DNA of 64,000 bases from Gigaspora margarita (lineage: Eukaryota > Glomeromycota > Glomeromycetes > Diversisporales > Gigasporaceae): positions 117,472 through 181,471 of the forward strand of contig WTPW01000355.1 of NCBI GenBank assembly GCA_009809945.1, read 5' to 3'. Under the pieces are notes generated by a model that saw nothing but the letters and a program-made list of their open reading frames with translations, was not told where the DNA came from and searched no databases. Below are positions 46,470-57,786 of this stretch, piece by piece (the stretch's first letter is position 1; the number at the start of each line of letters is the position of its first letter). A program made the translations under genes and the position numbers.

Positions 46470-46910
46470 ACTTAAATTTGAACTATACAAATCACGATAA
46501 ACTCTCAAATATATGCAGGTATATTATATCGATATCAATATAAATTGATTTGGCGCACTTCAGCGATTTCCTAGCGTAATCATCAAAAAAATACACAGGC
46601 ACGTGATGACTGAAAAATGCTTTCATGTTAGGGTTAGCGTTGGTTAGAATTATGTGGTTATCCAGTAAAATGTTTAAAGAAGGCTTTCGTTAGTCACGAA
46701 AGGTGGTTTCTTATCTGTTATGTTAATTTTTGATATTTTCAAAACGAACACTTATTTTTGGATTTTCTTTTTATGCCTACGTTGGGAAAGTTGTTAAAGT
46801 TGCACTCCGGCTTAGAGAATAGATAATTTTTGTGATATATGCTAAGTTTCTTGAAGATGGCACCGCTAATAAAGGCACCAACTTATATTTCTTAAAAACG
46901 CGTCACTAGA
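46470..46910 (-). repeat. Dispersed repeat R1, copy 2
   Basis: Reverse complement of 14572-15012. Landmarks: GAACTATACAAATCACGATA (outer end), TTAGGGTTAGCGTTGG (core), TCCGGCTTAGAGAATAG and CAACTTATATTTCTTAAAAA. Diverged by scattered substitutions. Confidence 0.8.
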
Positions 46911-46919
46911 TTTTAAAAT

Positions 46920-48250
46920 GCGATTTTAGCTTTTTTTTTCTTTTTTTTGCTTATCATTAAGTCGATCATTATTAAAGAAATATGAAACCTTTCTAATGAA
47001 AATTTTGCCTCGATAAATACTAAAATAAAAATCATTCTTAGAATAAATATTTTTTTTTTTTACAAGAATAAATAATGTAACAATCAATTTGAGCAAAAAA
47101 TAAATACGATTATTAAATTACTATCTTGCAAAGATTAAAGGTATCATAATCGAAAGAACTGATATTAGAGATATGTAGAAATGTTAGCTTACGATATAAC
47201 TATTTACAGTATAAGCAATAATAATTTTTCGCGTCTTTAATTGATATGTATTCAAATTTCACATTAAAATTGTAGCTTCAATTATTATTTTTTCGACATA
47301 ATTTCCTTACTATTTAACAAAGCGAAAGAAGTGTAGGTCTTTAATTTTGGATGTAAGAGTTTGGTATAAAAAGAAGCAATTATATTTATAAATTAAATAA
47401 AATACATCGTCAATTTTCATTTTACCTGGTAAGTTTATTTTTAGTCTTCGTTTACTAGTTTTTAAACTTTTAGTTTCGTTGATTTCGCCAATTTTTGTTT
47501 TGTCAGTTTCGCATTTCGCCTTTTTGAAACTAGAGTTTCGACTTTTGCCAACGTGAAACTCCTAGATTTAGCTTTGACAATTATACGTATAAATTCGCTA
47601 CGCTACATAAATACGCGTACATTATAAGAGTTTATATAATTATTTAACAAAGTAATCTTTATAAAAACAATTTCTAAGACTTTTACTAAAACGTACTATG
47701 TATATATTATCTCAAAAACTGACTAATTAATCAGTGCGAGATGTCCTAAGTCAAATGTTCTACGCCCTAACTCCAAATACTAATTCTAATGTAAAAATTT
47801 GTAGTGAAATTTTTTTTAAGAAATTTATAATTTGGTGCACCCCTATAGTAGCAAATATAAGCAATAATAATTGAAATTAGAGTTAGGGTTAGTTGGAGTT
47901 AGGGTTAAGGTTAGGGTTAGGATAAATTAAAAATTAGAATCTAAGGTAACATCGCGAAAGGAGCATTTTTTATATTCAAAGTTTATAAAATTTAAATTTT
48001 TTTTTTTTTTTTAAAAAAAAAAAAAAGATAACAAATTTCATTTTTCGTATTCTCCAATTTAGTTTTCTGATTTCGAAATTTCAAATCATAAAATGATATA
48101 TATATATTTTTTAACTCTACATATTTTCAAAACGAGTTAATTCTGATTTAGAATTAAATCAATTAAAAAAGAATACCAAGATCCCGAAAGTCCTACTATC
48201 TTTTGGGTTTTATCATATGATAAAATTGATTTTAACATATATAATAGTTA
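46920..48250. other. Intergenic with short repeats
   Basis: No gene. GTTTCG/CGAAAC words cluster at 47470-47565 and, inverted, at 46290-46435. A/T homopolymers lie at about 48000-48028. Confidence 0.45.
47880..47923. repeat. Interstitial telomere-like repeats
   Basis: Seven-fold TTAGG(G)-like run: AGTTAGGGTTAGTTGGAGTT followed by AGGGTTAAGGTTAGGGTTAG. Matches the common fungal telomere unit TTAGGG with interruptions. Confidence 0.8.
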
Positions 48251-48257
48251 AAACATA

Positions 48258-48497
48258 AGGGCAATGACATTTATTACGTAATATTTTAGGGGGTGGGGGG
48301 TCAGATGAAATCTTACGTTACACAAACTAGACTACTAGCCAATCAAAATCAAGAATTATTTAACCATAATTATAACAAAATATGGGATAAATATATTTTT
48401 TGTGTAACAAAATTGAGCATTTTGATTGGTCTTACATGGGGGTGGGGGGGTAAGCCTCTATAGTAAATGGATATTACGTAATAAATGTCATCGCCCT
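48258..48497. mobile_element. MITE with AGGGCAATGACATTTATTAC ends and G runs
   Basis: Ends AGGGCAATGACATTTATTAC and the complement GTAATAAATGTCATCGCCCT differ at one base. Inside, two G-rich stretches (AGGGGGTGGGGGGT at about 48288 and TGGGGGTGGGGGGGT at about 48437) lie on the same strand. Confidence 0.88.
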
Positions 48498-49250
48498 AAT
48501 TGTATTGATTAATATTAACATAAAAATCAAATAAGTGTCTATAGATGTGAGCCTAAATTATCATCGGCATTGCTACATTTTTAATATGTAATCCTCCGAA
48601 ATAACTATTTTAAAAATTTCGGCTGATTAAAATGCCGTACAAAGGTGGACAATTTATATATGCTAGCGTCAAAAAAAAAAAAAAAAAAAAAGAAAAGAAA
48701 AAAAAAAATTCAACAATTCTTTAATTATTCAATATGTCCAATAATATTGATAAACTATTTGTGATTGTTCCAATTAATAAAGAGTAATATTATTCGATGA
48801 AAATATTGTTTTAGCATTGACAAAGGGGAATATCAATCGTAATATTGACATTTCAAGGATGACAAGTCTTACATTATGAATCAAATACTTCATTCATGTT
48901 TTTAATTTGCGAATTCTGATGCATTTATGGCTTCTGAACTTAATATCGAAAATATAGCTGATTTTACTTTAATAACATGGAATTACATCGTGAAAGATTT
49001 AAACCATATCTAAACAGATATCACGAAGATTTTTGAAAGTTCTTAGGGATTGAGAATGATATTAATTAACTTTAAAATATATATATATATACAATGAAGT
49101 TAAATGCTAATATTAAAAAACAACTCTCGATAAATTTTTTATTTTCTCAATTTATGGTTTTATCGCATATATAAGTTTTATGATGGTTTTCACGGTTTAG
49201 TCAAAATATAAACAGGTTTAATCTATACGTGGATAGTTTATATTTTCAGA

Positions 49251-49575
49251 CCAGGGACACGGAAATTTTTCGAAAGCAATTTTTCGAAAGAAATTGAAAT
49301 TTTTGCCCCAAATCAAAATTTATCGAAATCTTTTTAAATTTTTTCTATGAGAATTTAATCATGTGATTGTGCCGGTCATGTGATTGCGATTCAAATAGTT
49401 AAAACGAATGACTTTCAAAAAATGACCGTGTAACATCTTTTTAATTCCAGCCGGGATCACATGATATGGCTAACTCAATGTTAATTCTGGCCAAAATCGA
49501 AATAAATAGAAATTTTTGGCTAAATCGATCGAAATTTTTGTTTAGAATCAAAATAATATCTCCGTGTCCCTGCTC
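49251..49575. mobile_element. CAGGGACACGGA inverted-repeat element
   Basis: Left CCAGGGACACGGAAATTTTT and right CTCCGTGTCCCTGCTCTGG are inverted. Ends resemble the GGGACCC family at 57389 and 59909. Confidence 0.6.
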
Positions 49576-49582
49576 TGGACTA

Positions 49583-49974
49583 AGGTGTCCAGGATTATGC
49601 GAAAGCATAATATGCGCATAATTTACCAAATTTTTGCATCGCATATGCTTCGCATAATCGAAGCATAAATCACGTGAATAAAATCTGATTGGTTGTTGAA
49701 GTATGTTAACTTTATTCGGCAATGCTTTAAATTTGTAATCTAAGTGGCAAAAATTAAGTTCCGAAAAGTTCCTATGTAAAAAAATGAATGAACTTAAATT
49801 ACGAGGTAAATTTTCGCCAAATGTCCGAAAAATTCCGAAAAATGGAGCTAATTACAATAATAAAAATCGCATAATCAATCGTATAATCTTAAATTTATTT
49901 CGCATCCATCGCATAATCAACATCAGTTCGCCCGCATAATTTACCTCATCGCATCGCATAATCCTGGACACCCT
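49583..49974. mobile_element. Inverted-repeat element GGTGTCCAGGATTATGCG with TA duplication
   Basis: Left AGGTGTCCAGGATTATGCGA and right TCGCATAATCCTGGACACCC, each bordered by TA. GCATAAT words repeat within. Tc1/mariner-like MITE. Confidence 0.82.
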
Positions 49975-50540
49975 ACTCCGGACACGTACAGATCACGTTA
50001 TTTTGCACGTACCGAGTTTCCCGTGATATTATGCGTACTGTGACCATCGGTTGGGAGAGCAATGATGGATATTGGTCCAATTTAGCTCCGATGATTCACT
50101 TAGGTTTAAATTTATAACAATAGTACCTAGTTTATGATGTCACAAGAATTAATAAAGTCGGGTCGGGGTTATCATTTAACTTGATCAATCTACGTGATTG
50201 ATTTAAATAAGACGTATATGATGTAATTTATTAAGCATTGGGGGGGGTTAATTTAATATGATATTATTAATAAAGACTATACTAAAATAATATAACGATA
50301 AAATAATAAAAAATAAAATAAAACTAAACTAAATCCGATTATTATTAAAACCATCTAATCAATTCATTCTAATCTAAATCATATCCTGAGACATTGTCTA
50401 GTAGCGCGACAACTCAGGCTTTAAATACTTTCTGAGTTATTAAGAACTACTGTGCTAATACTCCTAAGTTCCCTTATCACCTCAGACGCGGGTTGTGAGC
50501 AACCCACGTTAAAAAGCCACTTAAACACAAACTTCTCACA

Positions 50541-50685
50541 ATTTGCTCACAATAAACTCAGTAACTAACAATAAACTTACAATAAATAACAATAAACTTG
50601 CAATAAATAACAATAAACTTACAATAAATAACAATAAACTAACAGTAACTAACAATAAACAATTAACAATAAACAATTCCCACAA
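50541..50685. repeat. AATAAACTTACAATAAATAAC minisatellite
   Basis: Units of about 21 bp (ACAATAAACTTACAATAAATA) repeated three to four times with diverged copies at both ends. ORFs on both strands here are by-products. Confidence 0.85.
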
Positions 50686-50809
50686 CCAGGAGTCAGTCAT
50701 AACCTGTGCCTCCGCCCATTGCATACAAACAACAAATATTACCTCAAGCCTCCGCCACAACCAAAGTTCTTGTAATTTCGGATGGCTTGGGTCACTGGAG
50801 TCTTCTGGT

Positions 50810-52289
50810 TAGGGTTCGAGGCACAGGGGCACAGGCATGCCCTTTGGGCATGCCTTGGGGGCATGCCTATAGGCATGCCACTTGGCTGTTAGGCATGCCT
50901 AGTCATGTGATATGTGTCGTATTTGATTGGTCAGCATGTCAGAAGTGAAATAACAGGTAGGACCAAAATACCGATATTGTAGATCACGTTTTACAATACT
51001 TTTTTAGAAGCTTGGGTAGATTATCTCATCAGTTAAACTTGGAGATTATTAGACAAACATGAAGTCCTCACCTTGTCCCACAACATATTCACTTAATCCA
51101 ACTTTCATATTACACCTTACTAATCGAAGTTATAAGTAATTAGCCACCAATACGTTGATAAAATCTCATTTGTTGTGGTAAAAAGGCTTAAAATAACAGT
51201 TAACAAAAAGAAAGAAATTAGTTTGTATATTTTTTTTATTTTACGTATTGCATAGACATTTTTTAATAAAAGTTGAAAGTAGATAAATAATGTTGATTAA
51301 CATGCAATTTATTAATAATATTATTATAGGTGCTGTTATAATATGATAAGAAGTTTATAGATAAGATGTATTGTCACAGCTGATGCTGAAAATGGCTGAT
51401 GATGAAATTTGGGGTCATGATTTGAAAATATATGCCCTGCTAAAATCCACATATACTCTTTAATAATCAATTCTAACCCTAAACCCTAACCCAATTCTAA
51501 AAAAAAACTGACAAAATTACCCCAAAAAATTTTTAAAAATTTGTATCAAAATAGGTTGAAATTTCAGCATCAGCCATTTTTAGTATCAGCTACAACATGT
51601 ATTAAAATCACAGAGGTTTTTTTTATAATTATAGTTATATAAGATAGTATAGTATAACATATTAGAAATTTGAGTATATATAGGATTAGATATAGGATTT
51701 GTAGAATTAGATGTAAAATTAGATGTAGAATTAAATATATATAGATTATTAAGATTTTGTAAATAAATGAAAATAAATACTATGAAAAGGTCAATAATTC
51801 TGATTTAAATTAATAAATACATACTTGCTTATTTAACAGTAACATTTAATGGCATTTTTTTAAGCTTTAGCTATAAATTTTAATAGATTTTAATTAAATT
51901 TTATTTTTTTTCATTTTATAAAACATTTACGATTTGATCTTTTTTATATAATAAAAATTTACCATACAATTTTAATTGGCTAAACTAATATACATAATCG
52001 GGATCATTATTTTTTATTTGGAGAATGTCTAAAGTAGAGCAGATTCTTATAATATATTTTATCAAATTAACTTTAGAGTTAGGAAGGTTTTCGCTCACTA
52101 ATAATAGCAAAACAGAGTTTTTTTCACAAAACTGCCAAATTATACCTGGTACAAATCTAGGGGGGCACCGATCAAAGGAGTATCTAAGATAGATGGCGTG
52201 AAGTGCCACCTATATAAAAAAGGGCATGCCGCGACTCAGGGCATGCCCTCAAAGGCATGCCTAATTTTTTACCCATGCCTCGAACCTTA
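50810..52289. mobile_element. Non-autonomous hAT-type element, 1480 bp, GGCATGCC subterminal arrays
   Basis: Ends TAGGGTTCGAGGCA and its complement TGCCTCGAACCTTA are flanked by identical 8-bp duplications CTTCTGGT (50802-50809 and 52290-52297). Both subterminal zones hold repeated palindromic GGCATGCC words (50832-50900 and 52225-52262). No transposase ORF is recognisable; a 74-codon minus frame at 51985-52209 has no known motif. A smaller MITE (51367-51601) is nested inside. Confidence 0.88.
51367..51601. mobile_element. MITE, GATGATGCTGAAATC family, copy 2 (nested)
   Basis: Inverted ends of about 40 bp around AGCTGATGCTGAAAATGGCT. Shares GCCCTGCTAAAATCCA and ATATACTCTTTAA with copy 1 at 30096. 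The core is TTCTAACCCTAAACCCTAAC. Confidence 0.85.
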
Positions 52290-52854
52290 CTTCTGGTGTT
52301 ACTGATTTGTATTTAAGTCACAGGTAAAAGTTTTAACTGTGACAGTACGTAAGTTTTTCGAGGAAGAATTTTTTAAATTTTGGACATACTTTCTCAACAA
52401 TATCTGATAGAATTTGATGGATTTTTTAAATGAACTCTATAAACAAGTAGAATTTATTTAAAAAAAATTTTATTGAATTCTATTGAGTAGCTATAGTGCC
52501 AATGGCTTTAACTCTGAAATCACGTGACTTTGTTTACTTTTCTGAAGATCATGTGATATAGGGTAAGCCAATCAAATAGCTAGTTTTTCCTTTTTTTTTA
52601 GGGAGTGAAATTTTTTTTTTGAGAAAAAATTTGGAATTTTTTGTTTGAGCGTCCTTAACCTAGACCCCTGGTTTAAAATAGTTATCATAGACCACCAGGG
52701 TTCAGACAAATTAAAGTAGACCCCCCAAATGTGATTGGTCCAAATCCAATAGCGTCGAGTGAAAAAATTCTAAGTTTTTTTACTATTATGTCTGTACATA
52801 CTACTATTTACAAGTTTTTTTCTTATGATCTTTTATATCGAACTTTTTATTCAT

Positions 52855-53130
52855 TAAATAATTTATTGTTACTTTTTACAATAACTAAATAGCTGAAAAC
52901 AGCAAGAAAAAAGATAATTTATTGTTATTTTTTACTAGGCGAAAATGGCAAGAAAAAAGATAATTTATTGTTATTTTTTACAATAAATAAATAGGTGAAA
53001 ATGGCAAAAAAAAAGATAATTTAATGTTATTTTTTACAATAAATAAATAGGCAAAAATGGCAAGAAAAAAGATAATTTAATGTTATTTTTTACAATAAAT
53101 AAATAGACGAAACGGCAAGAAAAAAAAAGA
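52855..53130. repeat. 56-bp tandem repeats, about five copies
   Basis: Unit GATAATTTATTGTTATTTTT then ACAATAAATAAATAGGCGAA and AATGGCAAGAAAAAA. One copy is shortened. Followed by an A-rich tract. Confidence 0.88.
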
Positions 53131-53599
53131 AAAAAGAAAAAAAAAGAAAAAAAAAAATAGAAAAAAAATCAAAAAATAAATCAAAAAAAAATCAAAAAAA
53201 GAAGCACCAATAAATTAATGAAATTTTAAGACAGCTTCGCTTCACTTTATTGAAATCATTTTACCAACATCACTCTAAAGAGACAATTTACTAAAAATAT
53301 TACCCGCAATTAATCAAATGCTAACACTAATCTTATGTGATGTCGGCACTATCAGCTAAATGAGCTGTTGGTAACTAGTGAAAAATGACAACAACAATGA
53401 ACTCGCTCGAAGAATAACTTAAAGACCTGTTAAAAATATACTGAAAAACTTAATAAAAAGCAACAAAGGCTTGTAACAACACCAAAAATTGAAGACAAAA
53501 TTACAAAAGTGACAGAAAAACTATACCAACTATGATGATACTAAAACAACGACACAATGAAACAACATTACGTACGACTGCACCAAAAGCGAAGACATA

Positions 53600-53780
53600 G
53601 CAACAAAATCTTACCTAACAGCGGCAGCACTAAAGCAACAACACCAAAAGTGGTGACACCAAAAATGATGAAACCAAAAACGACGAAACCAAAAATGACA
53701 ACACCAGAATGATGAAAGGCAACATTAAAAGCAGCAACTCCAAAAACAACGACTCCAAAAATGATGACACCAAGGCAGCG
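53600..53780. repeat. 15-bp tandem repeats (ACACCAAAAATGATG)
   Basis: A dozen diverged copies of ACACCAAAAATGATG or AAACCAAAAACGACG. The minus-strand frame rich in FGVVVFG across it is a by-product. Confidence 0.85.
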
Positions 53781-54905
53781 ACTATTGGGAAAAAAAGGGT
53801 AAACAAAGATCAATTTTATATCAGTGCACAACAAACATTTCTATTGGTTAATTAATCAGAGGTCCATGACAAAATTTTAGACCCCTGGGGTCTAGGATAA
53901 GTAGCCTAAACCCCCCAGTTCAGGTTAAGTTTTCTCTTTTTGTTTTTGCGGCCTGAAAGGTGAATCACGTGACTGTATTAGTGCATTCTGATAGGCTTAA
54001 ATTAAAAAACATATACGTTCACATTTTTGCAATTTATTAATAAATTTTTAAAATTTAAAAGGTTACTACTCTATCAGTTTAGCTTTAAATTAAAATCTAA
54101 ACCACAAGTTTTATTCTTTAGGTCATAAAGAACAAAACTTGTGGATTAGTTTTGCATTTTATAAATTTTTAAAAGAGAAGTAGCATTTTTTGTAAAGCCA
54201 TTTTTTGTACAGAGTTAAAACCATCTGCACTATATCAAGAAATTTTCGTTCAAAGTGTGAAAAATTTTTTAAAACTTACTAAAAATAACTAGCAGAAGTT
54301 TTTAAAATCTTTGAACAAAAATTCTTGACAATTAACAGATAAGACTCAATAGAATTTTTAAATAAATTATATAAACAAGTAGGATTCGTTTAAAAGAAAT
54401 TTCATTGAATTCTGTCAAGTAATTGTTGAGAAATTTTTATTCAAAGTTTGGGGAAATTTTCTACCGCAACTATTATGAGTTAGCGAAATTCTCCCAAACT
54501 TTGAGCAAAATTTTTCAACAACTACTTGATATAATTCAACAAAATATTTTTTAAATTGAATTATACTTGTTATAAATTCATTTAAAAACCCTATTGATTC
54601 TATCAGATAGTTGTTAAGAAGGTTTCGTTCAAAGTTTAGAAAATTTCTGCAACAACTTTTAAAGGTTGTAGAATTTCTCAAATTTGAATGAAAATTTCTC
54701 AACAACTACTCAATAGAATTCGATGAAAATAAATTCTACTTATCTGTAAAATTTATTTCAAAAAAAATGTCATCAAATTCTATCAGATAGTTGCTAAGAA
54801 AGTTTGTCCAAAATTTAAAAAAATTCTACCTTAAAAAACTTACGTACGTATAATATCATGTGATACTCGGTACATGCAAAATCACATGATCTGTACGTGT
54901 CCGTA

Positions 54906-56030
54906 GATTTTTCATATAATTTTTTATCAAGGCATTAAAAATTTATAGTGTGTGAAAAGTATCATATGCACAATAAATAACACAAGTCCTATGTAATTTA
55001 GAGAACTCACCGACACAAGGCATTTTAACACGAACCTAGTATTCCCAGAAAAGGTTCCATTACATAGGAATCTTTGGAATTCCCTAGATTTAAGACTTTT
55101 TTTTTGCAAATAAGATTGATTACAAATGAAAATTTCAAAAAATTTATCTTTTATTTCTGCTTTTTTGGATACTACAGTTAGTAATACACAAGAAATGGTT
55201 GTTTGCATAGCTGACCCCTCCCCATGAAAATTTCTTGAACCCGAAATTGAATACACGTATTAAATTTTGAAAAAATTGTCAGTATAGAAAAATTTTACTA
55301 TGATGTCGTTATAATCAGATGTCGGTATAACCAGAGTGACATGTATTATCAATTTTTTACTACATACTTTTTTGGAACTTTAACAAATAATATCAGACAT
55401 TTTGGAGTTCTTCTTTTTACTAATCGTAAAAAAAAATATATTTGAAGATATTTGAAAATATTCTAAAAAATAGTAGAATTTGAAGATAATCCTAAACATC
55501 GAAACCGACCAGGATATAGTTAATCACAGACTTGTATTTTAATATTAAATTATAAATTTGCAAAAAAACAAAATCAAATAATATACTAATCCATAAAACT
55601 TAAATAGACATACACATAATATCTACTTATCAGTCTTATGTCCGGTGATAGAGAGAAAATTAATCTGATTTATGTCCTAGCATATATGACTTATTAATCA
55701 TTTACGTTCTAATATATACTTTAAACTTATTACAGGAATTTGAAAAAATAAATTTCAACAAGTTCAAATGTTAACCTATTAATGTATTTATTGCACGTGA
55801 GTGAATAGATACATGGCGTGATAGCAAAATTACATTATTGATCTTTTATTAAAAAATTTGTCAGAATCGTAGTTTTACTTTTCGAATTACAAATTTGACA
55901 CTCCTCCAGAAATTAAGCCAATAAACATGACTTTCTGCTACTCTGCTCATATATATACATATATATATACCAATTGTATAAATTAGGTTTCGTTTGTGCC
56001 AATTCCGTATTGTTTTTTTTTATATACAGA
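54906..56030. other. Intergenic, no gene supported
   Basis: A 109-codon minus frame (54927-55256) has no recognisable motif. Near 55300-55345 ATGATGTCGTTATAATCAGA and GATGTCGGTATAACCAGAG look like one end of a Tc1/mariner-type MITE, but the other end was not found. Confidence 0.4.
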
Positions 56031-56562
56031 ATGTTAAATAAAGAAGAATTACCTGAAATTTATAACTATATATTTCATCTTCGTCAAAATTTGGTTGATG
56101 CGGGAGATTTTAGAAGCATATATGATGGAACAGTATTTAAAATACCAGTCTAAAAAATTTCGCTAGCCAATCAGATTTCGAGATCAGGTGTAACGTGAAA
56201 AAGTTCAAGAAACAAAAATAAATGAAAAATCGCTCATAACACAAAATTTCGACTATGAAACTGCCTTCTGCGTACTAATTAAAAGTTTTCCTTGCAAAAT
56301 TTTGGTATAAAATACCTTTTAACCCAACCTATTAGCAACACCCTAACCCTAACCTAATAGCTTAATGAGACCACATAATGAGCGAAATTTTTTAGACTGG
56401 TATTTCTAGTCCTATATATGATGGGAATTTGAGTTGAAAAGGACGAACATAAGGCATTCATTTATTATGAAAAATCTGCAGAAATGGGAAACATTAATGG
56501 AACATATAATGTTGGATATTGTTATTGAAAATAGAATTGGGGTTGAAAGGATGAACACAAGG
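56031..56562 (+). pseudogene. Sel1-repeat gene remnant split by a MITE
   Basis: ATG at 56031 opens MLNKEELPEIYNYIFHLRQN, then LVDAGDFRSIYDGTVF. A TTTTTTTATATACAG just before the ATG may be an acceptor, so this could be an internal exon. A MITE interrupts at 56140-56404. After it a Sel1 unit is readable: VEKDEHKAFIYYEKSAEMGN, then INGTYNVGYCY, followed by a 1-nt shift (ENRIGVE). At 56562 the sequence breaks off after GATGAACACAAGG into another inverted-repeat element. Sel1 repeats serve protein-protein contacts; here broken at least three times. Confidence 0.6.
56140..56404. mobile_element. MITE, CACCA family, copy 3, inside a Sel1 gene
   Basis: Perfect inverted ends AAATACCAGTCTAAAAAATT and the complement AATTTTTTAGACTGGTATTT. 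The core has ACACCCTAACCCTAACCTAA. Same family as 9567 and 21519, but with longer ends here. Confidence 0.85.
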
Positions 56563-57385
56563 TAAAGTATGGCGCTGTAAGTAGCTAATTACTACAATTA
56601 CATTTACTACATATATTTTTACATAATATTTTTTAAACTTTAATTGTAGTAATAATGTAATAATGTATGTCCTCTGGGTCGATAGCGTAGCAGTTAACGC
56701 TCCGAGGATGTAAATCAAAAAGTCGCCAGTTCAAATCCTAGCAACGGCAAAATAAGATAAGCCAAGCCGTCTAGGGAACTGAAACACCGCGGGATACAGG
56801 GACCCGGGACATCTCCGGATGGACCTATAATGACGAGAAGCCCTTATGCGTCATGGCTTAGATGCGGGCTGTGCTAGGATCTCGATTTGAAATAACCGAA
56901 GTCACAAGATGTAGTATAAAGATCTTGTCATACAAACTTGTGGCGCTAATAATGGGGGTTAGATAACTTCGTTGTCTTCCGGCTCTCCGTTGCTGGTGCA
57001 GTACATCATTCTTAGAGACCCACGAGGCATCCGGGAAAAGTCAGCACTTAGGACTCTTTGGAATCCGCCTGTCGAAGGATAACTGGTAATACAGACAATC
57101 AAGTTGGGGGTAGGAGTTCGATGATGAGAACTCGATAGTGGTGGATTGGGTATATCAGATATCTGGGTTAATAGTGAAAATTACTGGCGAGACGTCACGA
57201 TAGAAGAAAAAAAAAATAATGTAATAATGTAGTATTATTTACTACATTTAGTAATATATAGTAATATAATATTATTTACTACATGAAAAATATTATTTAC
57301 TACATGTAGTAATATATAGTAATATAATATTATTTACTACATGTAGTAAGATGTAGCATAGCGGGCTTTATTATGATTGGCTGAG
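56563..57385. mobile_element. Inverted-repeat element with TACTACATGTAGTA arrays, copy 1
   Basis: Left TAAAGTATGGCGCTGTAAGT and right CATAGCGGGCTTTA are weak inverted repeats. The inside is rich in ATTTACTACATGTAGTAA words. Hosts the SINE at 56668-57214. Related DNA at 61188-62545. Confidence 0.5.
56668..57214 (+). mobile_element. tRNA-derived SINE, 547 bp, with 17-bp target duplication
   Basis: The head carries an A box (TAGCGTAGCAGTTAACGC) and a strong B box (AGTTCAAATCC) at tRNA distance. The body is GC-richer than its surroundings, with GGGATACAGGGACCCGGGAC. It ends in poly-A at 57206. Exact 17-bp repeats AATAATGTAATAATGTA flank it (56651-56667 and 57215-57231). No ORF. Not a working tRNA: acceptor and anticodon stems do not pair well. 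Confidence 0.9.
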
Positions 57386-57388
57386 ATC

Positions 57389-57786
57389 AAGGACCCGGAA
57401 AATTTGGAAATAAATTTTCCAAATTTTTGGCCTAAATCTTGATATTTCCAAATGTTTGTGTTTTAGCCAAATTTTTCCAAATTTTTGGCGATTTTTAAAA
57501 AACATGTGATCTCTGGTCAATAAAAATGGGATAATGAAAAGTTTGGAAATAAATTTTTAATAAAATTGAAGTATTTGGGAACCTGGAAAATCATGGGCCC
57601 AAAATTTTAGATAAAGTCTGGTCAGAAGATTTAGGAATTGTGGTGCATGTCTGTCGGGAAGTTTCGGAATTGAAATAAAATTTTTCACTTGTCCCGGTTA
57701 CACAAAAATTGGAATATTTGATTGGTCAACAGTGCTTTTCTAACAAAAAATAACCCAAATATTTCCAAATTTTTCCGGGTCCCTGC
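57389..57786. mobile_element. GGGACCCGGAAAA element, copy 1
   Basis: Ends GGACCCGGAAAATTTGGAAA and the complement TTTCCAAATTTTTCCGGGTC plus CC. Inside are CTTGATATTTCCAAA, GAAAATCATGGGCCCAAAAT and GAAGTTTCGGAATTG. Highly similar to 59909-60393. Confidence 0.85.

Larger units (their letters stand above)
52653..53929. mobile_element. Inverted-repeat element with about 60-bp ends and internal satellites
   Basis: Left CTTAACCTAGACCCCTGG and right CCCCCCAGTTCAGGTTAAG pair imperfectly, with inner CATAGACCACCAGGG against CCCCTGGGGTCTAGG. Contains a 56-bp tandem array (52855-53130) and a 15-bp array (53600-53780). No transposase. Confidence 0.65.
52345..54905. repeat. Family P1 palindrome array, locus 2, interrupted
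   Basis: The first 145 bp (GACAGTACGTAAGTTTTT, AAATTTTGGACATACTTTCT, CTGATAGAATTTGATGG) reappear as the complement at 54700-54860. From 54290 to 54850 further units alternate TTGTTGAGAAATTTTTATTC, TTTGAGCAAAATTTTTCAAC and TCTATCAGATAGTTG, matching the logic of the array at 4531-5439. The middle is occupied by a different element (52653-53929). Confidence 0.6.

Noticed and set aside
50536-50948. ORFs on both strands over the AATAAACTTACA minisatellite and beyond
   Set aside because: Simple-repeat translation; both strands are open at once and they run into the end of a transposon.
52855-53130. CRISPR-like array
   Set aside because: The repeats are contiguous 56-bp tandem units without unique spacers, in a eukaryotic transposon.
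53568-53834. 88-codon minus ORF with FGVVVFG repeats
   Set aside because: It is the translation of a 15-bp minisatellite and has no gene context.
54927-55256. 109-codon minus ORF
   Set aside because: No recognisable domain, no splice or homology cue, and neighbouring MITE-like sequence; not enough support for a gene.
56668-56750. tRNA gene
   Set aside because: A and B boxes are good, but the stems do not form a full cloverleaf, and poly-A plus target duplication show it is a SINE head.
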